This document shows positions 33,161 through 44,034 of a stretch of DNA of 64,000 bases, in pieces. The stretch lies in the NCBI GenBank assembly GCA_022410635.1, contig JAJVDF010000127.1:372001-436000 (forward strand). The letters run 5' to 3'. A program made the translations under genes and the position numbers. The stretch comes from Tretioscincus oriximinensis (Eukaryota; Chordata; Lepidosauria; Squamata; Gymnophthalmidae). Positions within the stretch are counted from its first letter, which is position 1. Every line of letters starts with the position of its first letter. The notes under the pieces were generated by a model. The model saw nothing but the letters and a program-made list of their open reading frames with translations, did no database searches and had not been told where the DNA came from.

Positions 33161-35189
33161 GACATTCAGAACTAAGCATCAAAAACATAGCTGAAAAACG
33201 TACAGCTGTAATTCAAGCCATAATAGATACAATAATAGGACAGACATTAGATGATTGAAAGAAAAATTGCTGTTTGGGGAAACTCCACATAATAATATGC
33301 AGAAGAATGATAGATACTTATATGATCCCTTAAGAATAGCAGCACTTTGCAAGCTGACTTGGGGGTAGAAAGATTAGTCAAAATGGACATTTTGTAATTG
33401 GGTGAAGTTTGTAATTGAAGATACGAAGTTCAAAACAGTTTTAGAGCAGTGAAGATTTTGTATTGGCCAAGATCTTCAGATTTTAGTTAAAGTTAAATTC
33501 AACTTCTGCTTTTCTTTATGGAAAGACAGGGTGTCAGTTTGATATGGACAAAATATCTGTAAAGAGGCTTTTCCTGTGTTGCACAAATTGTTATAGGTAG
33601 GGTAGCAGGGATCATATGGGGACGAATGAAAACTGTATATGTTGGAGTATCTTATGTATATTGTATGTTGAATTATGTTAAATAAATGAATATTATAAGA
33701 TAAAGAGGAACCCTCTCGCACACATCAAGCATCCTGTACCTTAAGAGTTGCAGGTGAGGTCCTGAAGTTTTGTGTTTTTTTTTTAGTCTTTCTCCCCAGA
33801 AAATCCCACATTCACAGGCTTACATTCATATCCTCCCTAAACTGGCCTCCCAGTAAGATCCACCAGGACTTACAGTTTACCAGGGAAGAGCTTCTTGAAT
33901 TATATGCTGATGATAGAAGAGATCCAGGTGGCCCACAAGTTGACTGGCCAGCAGTCCTGTGTGCTTTACAGAAAAGGCAGCACAACATTCATCATGCCCT
34001 CTAGCAGATTACAAAAATAAATCTGGCTCAAAATTCATTTCATGTACAACTTCTAAGGGCATCACCCTGCTTTCCTTTTTTCCTCACCCTGGTGACAGTG
34101 TGTTGACTAACTGTTGCAGTGGAACTCTGCCTGAACTTTTGCCTAATCCAAACAGAAGTAATAAACCTGTACTTCAGTCAGCAAACTATTTTTTATAAAG
34201 AATTATGCAATCTTTGCAAATGCGAATAATGGACTGTAAAAAGAAACTTTACATCTGTTGTTCAGGAAGCAGATACTGACCTCTCAATTTGCTATCAAAT
34301 AGTAAATATAAGGAAATGTGTGAGCAGATTCAGACTGGAAGTAATAACCCAATCTCACAATCTTACAGTTAGGTACAGAGCAGGCAGGTGAGGGTGTATA
34401 GGCTTGAGACTTTCAAACATTTACTAAATCTAATTCAATAAATTCTGACTTCCTTGATCTGTAGCAATATGCATCAGTGTTTAACAGGATTTGCAGCATT
34501 AGAACAGAGATGATCCATGCCACAGAGCATGTGTGACACAGGCCCCTTGCAACCCTGCTCACTCAAATCCAGTCTATCCCAGTTTCTGTTGTTAAAAAAA
34601 AATATCAAAGCTCTTTAATAGGATTGCATAGCAATCCTATTTAAACAACTAAATGTCCACATTGTCTGTATGAGACTAATGGTAATCCAGACCAGATCTC
34701 TACCAAGGGCCCTCTAGAGCTAGATCACAGTAATCAGTACTGCTATCAATACCAGTGCTATCTGTTCTGGAATAAGCAATGGTGCACCCATGCATAAACT
34801 GGGCCAACGTATATGTGGGTATGAGTGTCTCTTAAGAGACATGCATCAAGTCTGCATTGTCATGGTTCTACTGCTGTCCAAACTTCTTAATGCAGGTGTG
34901 TGTTGCTATAATTAATCTGGTTTAAGAAAATTAAAAGTTTGTGTCAGAACAGCATGTGAGATTAAAATAAGCTTCCCTGCATGTTCACTACAACTGGACA
35001 GATTCGTTCTAGTGCACTATGCTATGAGCTTAAAGCCAAGCTCCTGCCCTGTTACATGTGTGAAAGACAAATGCATTTGATTCAGATATCCTTTGTGGTG
35101 CCAGAATAGGATGAAAAGAGGAGAAGAAAAACAATCTCTAGTCTATAGGTCCTATGTGAGACACAAAGCACACAGTCNTCAGAATAGCT
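33161..35189. other. single-copy non-coding DNA
   Basis: About 2 kb without recognised genes or repeats. 'taattaatctggtttaag' near 34910 weakly matches the 15.6-kb duplicated unit. Confidence 0.45.
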
Positions 35190-35412
35190 TTAGATTAGAT
35201 ATATAAAAAAACTTTCTAACAGTCAGGGTGATAAACCAATGGAAGAGGTTGCCACAGGAGGTGGTGAGTTCGCCTTCACTGGAAGTCTTCAAACGGAGGC
35301 TGGATAATCATCTGTCTGGGATGGTTTAATCAATCCTGCATTGAGCAGGGGGTGGAACCCGATGACCCTGGAGGTCCCTTCCAATTCTAAGATTCTATGA
35401 TTCTATGATTCT
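35190..35412 (+). mobile_element. CR1 LINE 3' end, ATTCTATG subfamily, plus strand
   Basis: 'aaactttctaacagtcaggg', 'tggtgagttcgccttcactg', 'gaagtcttcaaacggaggct', 'cgatgaccctggaggtccct' and 'tccaattctaagattctatg' form a CR1 3' end. It finishes in ATTCTATG repeats (35391-35412). It belongs to a different subfamily from the TTCTTATG copies. ORF2 is mostly lost; the last codons read in frame as far as the tail. Confidence 0.93.
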
Positions 35413-36490
35413 TTGCAAAAGATTTGCAGGAGCAACTCTCTAATTGCCTCTCATTATTTCTGGATTGTACGTTTATCATGTCGAAACTGTCATTACCAAA
35501 AGTAGAATTATGGCAAAGTCCACAGAAGGAAGCAGAAATGCTTGCTCACAGTCTGAGTGTTAGCATAGGTCATGGTCATACAATAGTAGCTTCCCTTAAG
35601 TGTTCTGGATAAATAAAGGTGGCACTATTCCAAAATCACCATGCATAGGGACACCTATTTGAGATTCTCCTCAAACCTCTTGCCAATTGAAAGTATTTAC
35701 TTGTGCATATTTTGAATATAAATAATTTAAAAGGTATATATGTTCAATGTAAATTAAATGTGCATTTTAAAAAAGGTTTTGGGGAAAAAAAGCAGAGCTG
35801 AAAGATATTTATTAATGGAATGGAAAGAATGTAGTCTCTATGCTTTTTTTATCTCTTTATGTCCCATACACTTTCTTTTTTATATATGTAAGTTTTGTTT
35901 GCATCCACAAACAAAAGACAACAGAAAGCAAAGATCATATACAATTATATTTAAATACAACTAAAAACTACCACCCCCAAACCAATCAANCTATTCCCGC
36001 ACCCACACAGGTCCCTTACACTTCCTAAGAATTACTAAGATGGCTCCTAATGCCCCGTTTGAAATTTAACAATCCTTGTACTACTGATGAAGCACTAAGG
36101 CTGTGAAAACACAAGGGGGGAAAAGGTTAGAAATCTGCTGTTGGTTAGCGACAGTGGATTTTGCTGGAAAAGGGGGACATGCCTGGAGTTCAGATTGTCC
36201 AAAGCTTGCGCATGCCAGCGAGAATATGGAAGATGCTTGTCCAGTTGCACTCCTGCAGTTATACTGCATTCCTGCACATGCTTGAAAAAGTTGACATACC
36301 AAAAATATTGGGCTTTTCTACTCTTTAGTATAACAGTATTTTTCTTATATCTTGTCTTGTTTTTAAACATCCCTTCCTTTTGACAGCATTTTGGATATCA
36401 GTCTCTCTCCTTTTTCCATTCTGCAGTCCCTATCTATATGTAGGTAACAGAGACCCTGCCCCCACTAATATGGCTCCATCTGCATGAAAT
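35413..36490. other. single-copy non-coding DNA
   Basis: Overlapping frames on both strands at 36081-36383 are chance. Nothing else recognised. Confidence 0.45.
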
Positions 36491-36576
36491 GTGCTAGCCA
36501 TTAAGCCACATGCATAATGTGCTAGTCCATTAATCCACATGCATAATGTGCTAGTCCATTAATCCACATGCATAAT
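36491..36576. repeat. three-copy tandem repeat, 28-29-base unit
   Basis: 'gtgctagtccattaatccac' plus 'atgcataat' occurs at 36491-36518 (one base short, two changes), 36519-36547 and 36548-36576. The last two are identical. There are no spacers, so it is not a CRISPR-like array. Confidence 0.95.
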
Positions 36577-37589
36577 ACACAGTCTATGTTAAGATAGATC
36601 CATAATGTGGATCACAGGTCAGATTAATTGATCTATCAGGATATTAGTAAAGGCCCCTGACACCTGATCTGGAACATGGGAAGCATGAAGACCACATGCC
36701 TCCAATGTTTAGTGGTTTGAAGCTCACTGTCACATCATGGTATGATACTAAAATTCATCCATACTAAGGCTGGGAACTTTAATTCTTCTACAACAGAGAC
36801 TTGGGGCTACAGATCTGAACTCACAGGCAGATTTTATGGACTAATGTAGATCAGCATGCTGTGAGCTAATGTTTATCATTGCCTCAACAGCTCAGATGGC
36901 ACTGATCCATCAACTTTACCACATGGAACAGCCTCAGAGCTTAGGTGAACTTTGACACTGTCCACCTCAGCCTGAGGGTGTGGATTTGGCAGCATGCTGT
37001 GTAATGTCAGCATTCCCCAACTTCACATTAGCACTGTGCAAATACACAGATATAGAATAAGGACTCCACTAATATGCATTAATCAACTGGGCTAGTCTGG
37101 AGTCACTAATCTATATTACTGCAAGTTAAGTGCTGAAGACCTGCAGATGCATTAGGGCTGAAAACCGTTGTTCTCTGGGGGCATTTGGTTACCAGAAAAA
37201 GCAACTGTGGTGCGCTTCCATGTTCCTCAGTACGCACACCACGCATTTCTGATACAGAGTTTCTTGTCAAAACCCAGTGCCACTGCTCTTTCTTGCCATT
37301 CACATTAATTCTACTCCGGCTACTCCCAAATTCCTGTAGCCACTCTCCTTTGTGTGGTGCTCCCATTTCAGATTTGTGCTGATCCATGATGTAATGATTG
37401 CCCCAACCAATGGTGAAAGAGAATTCCTGGATTGGGTTGCTATGCACATAATTTTTTCTGCCAGTTCCTCCTCTACACAGGTCTTTTTGGGCAATGCACC
37501 ATTCCAACCTCAATCTCATTATTTTTATTTGTAGCCAGAACATGTGCACAGCAACTCTGCTGCCTGCTCTGCTCTCCTAACTCTGGTGA
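36577..37589. other. single-copy non-coding DNA
   Basis: The 147-codon minus frame at 37106-37549 overlaps several plus frames and has no family resemblance. Not called. Confidence 0.4.
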
Positions 37590-37875
37590 GGCTGTGCTGG
37601 AGAATTTATTCCCAGCAACAGCAGCAGGAAGGGAGGGAGGAGCTTTGGGCTGACAATTGGAAGGGAATCAACCTAGCTAGGATTGGGTCTTGAAGCCTCC
37701 TCTCCAGCCCCTTCCTGAGCATAGAAAAAGGTTTCTTTTTAGCCTTTCTCTGCTCATGGAGGCAGTGGAGTAGCGGCTTCAAGACCCTGAGCCCAGCGGG
37801 GTTCCTTCCCATCTTTCAGGGAGGGAGGGAGGGAGGAAGTAGGGGAGGAGGAGGGGGAGGAGTCACACAGCAGCT
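37590..37875. mobile_element. GC-rich imperfect palindrome, candidate foldback element
   Basis: 'gggtcttgaagcctcctctc' with 'ctgagcatagaaaaagg' (37685-37730) is answered by the inverted 'cctttctctgctcatggagg' and 'ggcttcaagaccctga' (37743-37790). 'ggaagggaatc' and 'gttccttccc' extend the arms. GGGAGG runs lie at both outer ends (about 37630 and 37816-37838). It has no coding capacity and no clear target duplication. Confidence 0.6.
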
Positions 37876-38409
37876 GCAGATGGAGCAGCTACAGACAGAG
37901 GGTAGGAAGAAATGAAGGGGATCCAGTTGTCACCACGTGTTCTGTGGGGATGTTGAAAAAGGACTGGAAATGGATGAGGGACTTGGCATTCACTTCAGAT
38001 GGGATTCGGAGATTTCCAAAGTGCTTTCACATCCATTTTTAGCCCTCGTGCATCTGTAGCTAAAGAACCTTTGGTTGTGGCCATTACTTTTTTCCACACT
38101 GCTTTTAGGATGGCTAAACAGAAACCCTGCTCTTAATAATTTACAGATCATTTCAGGAGGTGTGGCTTGCAGAGCAGGCTGGATTAGGCTAAGGCTATGT
38201 GCACCCGATGGTTTACAAACCTCAATTGCAGTAACTTCTGAATTACTCCAACATGTACCAATGGCATACATACCTTGTTCCTTTCACAAACAAAAAGCCT
38301 TTCAATTCCACATGGGCAGAGGAGCCGAGGAAGATCATTTCTGANGCATGCTCAGTACAGTTTTAGTACCTGCCAGAAGTCAGATATCAGACAGGGAGCC
38401 CCAAATCTG
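37876..38409. other. single-copy non-coding DNA
   Basis: Nothing recognised. Confidence 0.45.
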
Positions 38410-38566
38410 GTGCAGCCCTGTCACTCTGGGCATCATTGCCCGGAAGTAAATACCAGAAGTGACATCAAAACAATGTTACTTCCAGTAAAATGGCTGCCCC
38501 CAGGGTAAGGGGGGCAGCCATTTGCTTTCTCATGTACCCCTGCAAGAGATCTTGTGCAGGGGTACA
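38410..38566. repeat. two adjacent hairpins
   Basis: Hairpin 1: 38488-38501 ('aaatggctgccccc') pairs exactly with 38510-38523, loop 8. Hairpin 2: 38533-38544 ('tgtacccctgca') pairs exactly with 38555-38566, around a central 'agatct'. Just upstream 'ggaagtaa' and 'ttacttcc' also pair loosely. It is probably the core of an old foldback transposon. Confidence 0.8.
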
Positions 38567-38904
38567 CGATCTTGGAATCTGCACAAGATTCTCATTCTTC
38601 TCTCAACTCTGGCTCAGTAGCAATTCTGCCTTTCGCCTTCACTAACTATCTCAGTAACCAGGAAGTAGTATGCTGTGAGATTCTGCATTGTCCCGCTCTC
38701 TTCACACGAGATCTTGCCTTCTCCTGTTAACAGAGGCACATGAGACTTGAGAAGGGAAATGTGAGGCATTTTGCTTGGATGTCGGAAAGTATCAGCGTAT
38801 CACAGATCCCCACAGCTGATGCAAAAAATCCATGAACTTGTATGACAAAAGAAGCATGATGTTGAGAGATCATGCTAAGAACCAAGTAAGGAAATGCCAT
38901 ATGC
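38567..38904. other. single-copy non-coding DNA
   Basis: Nothing recognised. Confidence 0.45.
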
Positions 38905-39256
38905 ATGCAACCCAAGAGTATCTTTTCACCCAGAGGGTCATCGGCCTGTGGAATTTACTTCCTGAAGAGGTAGTAGTAGCTAACAGCTTGGATAGTTTCA
39001 AGACAGGACTAGATAGGTTTATGGACACCAAGGGTATAAATGGATACTAGGATGGATGTCTGGATGTTGCCTCCGGGATGGAGCAACAGGCAGGACTCCT
39101 GAAATACCATTTGCAGGGAGTCATGAACAGGAGCATATTTTGCTTNCCTCTGTTCGGACTGCCCAAGTGCATCTGCTGGGCCTCTGTGAGACACANAATG
39201 CTGGACTTGATGGGCTGTGGCCTGATCCAGTATGGCTCTTCTTATGTTCTTATGTA
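38905..39256 (+). mobile_element. CR1 LINE 3' end, plus strand
   Basis: Starts inside the ORF2 C-terminus. The frame to 39050 reads 'FTQRVIGLWNLLPEEVVVAN' and ends 'DRFMDTKGINGY' and a stop. The 3' untranslated part follows with 'tgcctccgggatggagcaac' and 'tgatccagtatggctcttct'. The end is TTCTTATG repeats (39238-39255). Close to the 27973 and 45548 copies. Confidence 0.95.
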
Positions 39257-41349
39257 TTTTCACTTTTATGCCCTAAAGAAAAGCTGGAAGCAGTTGAAGT
39301 GCCTTGCACTGATGTTTCTTGGAAAACCAGCAGTATAAAACTCCAAAAGGCAATGAAAAAATGGGGTAAGGTGATGGAAAATGGTATTTAATCATGTATG
39401 ATCAGCATTACAGTATTTGTAGTGATTGTATGAAATTAACAAGAGTCCTTTTTCTCCAACCAATCAATTTGAGCAGCATTACCATGTTTTGTCCTCTTGG
39501 GGGCAGTATGACAGAAGCAGTTAAATGTACATTTATGCATCTGTTGGTCACAGTAGTTAAAAGTTTTCTGTCAAATCATATAAGGCCTGCTTATGGATTT
39601 TGCTTTCATTTTGAAAAGAGAAAGGGAGGGAAAAAGTGAAAACTTGGAATACACAGGAAATCATTTGTTTTTTTGCAGATGTGATAAGGAATAGGAGAAG
39701 GAGAGATATGAAATAAGAGATTGACTCTTGGCTTAAACCACCATTGATTCTTTTTCCTGTCTAAAGNTAGTGCCTACATAGAACATTAAATCCAATGAAA
39801 TTTATGGCATAGGGTTCAGTAATGAATTTTAAGTACAGTTGCCACATATGGCAACCCAAAATCTGAGAATCCCCCTTAATAAGAGGATGCATCCAGCACA
39901 GTCGCAGTTGGCCACTGTGTTCGTAGGGTTTGGTGAACACTCAGAGATTAAAATCAATTATAAAACCTCCTTTCATAGAGGAAAGAAAGTAGGAGGGAAA
40001 ATTTGGGGTAGGGTATGTGGTACATTAGTTGTAGGAATTGGTTANAATACATTAACTGAGCTGCAGCTAGTGTTATTGTAGATCCCTAAAATTAGGCTTC
40101 CCACATAAAATCTGGGATAGAGCTTTGTACCTTTAATGGGTACAAAAATTATTCCCCCTCTTCCACTGGTTGGAAGAGAAATTGTAATAATTTAAACAGA
40201 AGAATAATATGTTGCAATTTAGGATGTGATCGGACTAGGCTTTTCAGGGATTTATTTACAAAAGATCACACCTGGTGGAGAATTCATCACACAGTTTTTA
40301 AATAACTGCCTAAAATTTGTGTCTAACCCTTCTTAGCTACAGGATCCTCTACAATTCCCCCTCTACCCCATCAGCTACAAACTATGAATAATCCCAAGAA
40401 TAGAAAAGTCCCATCCATGAAATGGGCAAAAAAGACATTTGAGATTGAGGTAAACAGTTTTTAAAATTATATCTGTGTCCCTTGTGCCTCATAATCGGTC
40501 CCAAGTTATCTCCAAAAATATGCCTGAATATATGCTTAGCTAAGAAAATGGTCTTTTGGTTGTGCTTTGGTNTCCATTACACAACAACAAGAGACCAAAT
40601 TCCAGTATTCCAAATAGAAACCAGGTGCCCAATTAACATGATTAAGTCTGAATGTCATGTCAAAGAGCTGACTGTCAATAATCACCTATAAAATACTTGT
40701 CCTTTGTCCTCATCTCTGTATGTCTTTAAACTGAGTTCTTAAACCTTCGGTTCTTAAGCTTTTAGGTAAAGGTTGCTGTCAAAGAATGGTCTGATGCCAT
40801 AAAATAGGTCAATTTTTATGTCTTTTCTGTAAACTTTACAATTTGTTCTTATAACTTAGCAAACACTTCCTTGGCTAGGTGGAAAAAGTAGTACAGTAAC
40901 CTCTCAATGATTTACTTTTATTAGTAAAGTGAATTTTAAATCCACAAAATGCTAAATTGTACCTATGTAAAACTAAGTGTTAAGGGAGTTTGGGACCTGT
41001 CATAGTCTGCATGAGTATGTGTAGGAAGACCTTTATTCCAAAATACNGTTATTTGTTATTGGCCAATTTTTTTGTAGTCCTAGGGACCAGAGATTCATGG
41101 GCATTGAATCTCTTTCACCATTGGGCATGCATCCTGTGGAAAGGCCTGTTGTCACAAAAGCAGCAGCTCCTCAGCATGAAAATGGCACTAGAGAGATTAA
41201 CTGCATCCACCTGAAGAATTTTTACCACTTACATCAGGCTGAATTCCCACGATTTCATATAGGATCAGCAATCCTCTCACTAAAATGCCCCATGATTCCA
41301 GTTTTTCCTGGTGCCTCACTTTTTCTGCCTTCATTTCAGGCTACAGTAT
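39257..41349. other. single-copy non-coding DNA
   Basis: 39838-39855 holds 'gttgccacatatggcaac', a 7-base-arm palindrome around CATA. 40120-40185 ('gagctttgtacctttaatgg') may be a hAT-like relic. No gene is visible. Confidence 0.4.
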
Positions 41350-41774
41350 AAGGCCACATCCCCACTTACCTTTTTCCGACACAGTGGATGTGCCCACACC
41401 TTCGTCCCATGAAATGGCAGGTCATCCACNCCACTTCCATGGAATACGTGCTTTCCCCATGTGTTTTGTGGCTGCAAGGAAAGGCCCATTTCATGACAGG
41501 AATTTCCGGGGGCCACTTCCATGGCCCCCCATGCAGACACTATAGAGGCATGCCACATTGCTGCATCAAGACCTCTATGTGAAATCATGCGAGATTTCAA
41601 ACAAGCAGCCAATGAGGAAGCGTGCGTGCGTGAAGCAGTTGTCCCCGGATTCTGTCATGGCAGTGGTGCACTCCTCACAAGCAGGTTGCCGCCTCTGCGC
41701 TGTGAGAAAGCACAAGTGGGGATTGGACACAGTGCCTCGACTTCACTGGAAAAGGTAAATGGGAATGGAGCCTT
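41350..41774. mobile_element. 425-bp terminal-inverted-repeat element
   Basis: The left end 'aaggccacatccccacttac' with 'ctttttcc' (41350-41377) is the inverted match of the right end 'ggaaaaggtaaatgggaatg' with 'gagcctt' (41748-41774). About 27 bases pair with few mismatches. The inside is GC-richer than the flanks and has inverted patches, but the frames lack transposase features. Non-autonomous DNA transposon is the likely class; superfamily is uncertain. Confidence 0.7.
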
Positions 41775-44034
41775 AATCTGCTAAAACGTCTTCATGGGTC
41801 CTTCCATTCTGGAAAATGAAGATCTCACGAGACTGCAAGTCTAGGTGTAAAATTCATTTTGGCTGTCAGCTTGCAGAGAATGATGGGAATTGTGGTTAAA
41901 CAAGTGCAGCAGTGACTTATGGGAAGTGCCATGTGCTGTTAATACAAGGAAATGTAATGGGAAAGCAGGAAACACTGTGGAATATTGAAGGTGAATGGGA
42001 AGGAAATCGCAAATGGGTTATTCCAGATTTAGAGTAAATACTGGAAAAAAACAGAAAGTGGGAAGGGGGGCATTGACTGAATCATCANGTTTGCAGGGCC
42101 TTGTACCATTTCCCCAGGCTCCTTGAAATATTCTGTTAATCTTTTACACATATTTCTGTTCACTTCTTTTTAAGTAAAAATTTATAGGTGCCCATTTCCT
42201 GTGTAGAAAGAGTAGGCAGCCTTCCCCCGAAAATTTGTTTCATGAACATCATGCAACAAAATTGCTTAGCTGAGCAATTCTCCCCTCCCCACACACATAC
42301 ACTGAATGTGTTTTTAATCACAAAACCAATAAATACAAATCCGGGACAGGAATTTGTACATCAGGTTACACCCTTGGCTGCTCCGTGTCACTCCCAAAGG
42401 CCCAGAACGCATTTCTTCTGTTAAAGGAGAACAGAGCTGGCCAGTCCAACATGATTTTCTATTTTTAGGTGACTTCGGAAATTCAAGGGGCTTTAAAAAA
42501 CAAACAAACAATCAAACNTCCCATCCCACCTCTGACATGCAATTCTTGTGTTTCAAAGTTCAATTGTTCAAACTTGGCAGCACCGTGAGCAAATGCATTT
42601 GAATTTTTCAAAAGACCAGTTTTTTTATTATGATTATTACAGCACAAAAGGAAACAAGGCAACTATAAATAGGATCCAATTTAACAATAGATTATAAGCA
42701 CATCCATCNTCTGTTTAGGTGGTAACACATCTTATTTTCAGAGAACAATCCTCTTAAGGACCATCAAATGACAGTTCTTGGGGTGAAACCAAGACCATTC
42801 CTGCACTGCCCTGATTCTTGCCATAATCAGTATCAACATGCAGACAGTAGACCTATTTGGGGATGTAATCTGGAATAAGGCCCAGTGAAGAAAGATCTTA
42901 AAGGGAAAGGACTGCCACAAAGTGCTTTAAAGTTTCCATTTGTGGTAATGACAGCCAATGCAGATGAGCACAGCAGGAAATTCCTCCCCCTGCTGAAAGT
43001 CACTTCATGGGCTTCCTCTGAAGTTCACATGGTGTAGGTGAGTCATTGATCCATAGCAACTGCATACACAGAAAACCTGTGTTTACTGTTAAATATATTA
43101 CAGTGTGACACCTTGCGATGTAAGGTAAAGGTGTAACCAAATGATGTACAGCTGTGGATGATAATAAAGGTATATCCATAAGTATTTAGGTGGTAACACT
43201 ACCGATACGATCTGTTGTAACTGCATGTCATATTTTTCAAAGGCTTAAAAGGCCTGTAGAACATTATGTTCCTAAGTAGTATCCAAGTGCTAAGCAGCTC
43301 CAATGTTAAATACTGAGTTATGATACCCAGTTTCAGTGTTTAAATCTGAATAACCATTTCTGAATTGTCATGATAGATTAACATGGTTGTACAGCCTATT
43401 GACAGATTATATGGCCTGAGATAACTTATTGTATTCATGCATGCAGGGTTTTTTTTATGCCTGCAAGGACTGTTTAGGCTTTTTATGCATATTCCTGACT
43501 TTATCCATTTTAATAAATATATTTCTTGGCTAGATCCAGATTTGCTGCAGCAACATACATCTGCATGAAACAGGTTGCTTCACTTTAGAACTGAGACAAC
43601 ATATGCTAACATCAAGTTGTTGACACAGATAACACAATTGAGCCTTTGTGCTATCATTTGCTGACTTCCCCACTGATTGAACTGTAGGTTGCTGATGTCT
43701 CCTTAGTCCTAACGCTCATCATCTGTTCTACCACTATTCTTGTTTAAGTGCACAGATTGGATCTGTATTAATACTAGCCCAATGCTAGCAATGTCTGCTA
43801 GTGAGCTCCNTAAATCAGGTTAGTAGGTTTGTGCATAAAGTAGCTTTCACGGGCCATGGCTACACATGCACTGAAGCAGCATGTTTTAAAGGTATAGCGG
43901 GCTAGAGGGGCTTATTTGTTCCCGCTGGTGTCATGGCAAACCTGGGATGCTGGCATCGCAAAGACATGAATCCCAGGTGCCAGCTACCTCACTGGCTATG
44001 TGTGATGCTGCCCCAACATTAATATAGCAAGAGG
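41775..44034. other. single-copy DNA with one dispersed fragment
   Basis: 43720-43880 shares words with 15840-15960 ('ctagtgagctcc', 'gcataaag'). The rest has no recognisable gene or repeat. Confidence 0.45.

Noticed and set aside
36491..36576. CRISPR-like array
   Set aside because: Units abut without spacers, and the genome is vertebrate by its repeats; it is a minisatellite.
37106..37549. 147-codon minus frame
   Set aside because: Overlapped by several plus frames of similar length; no recognisable domain. A transcript would be needed to reconsider it.
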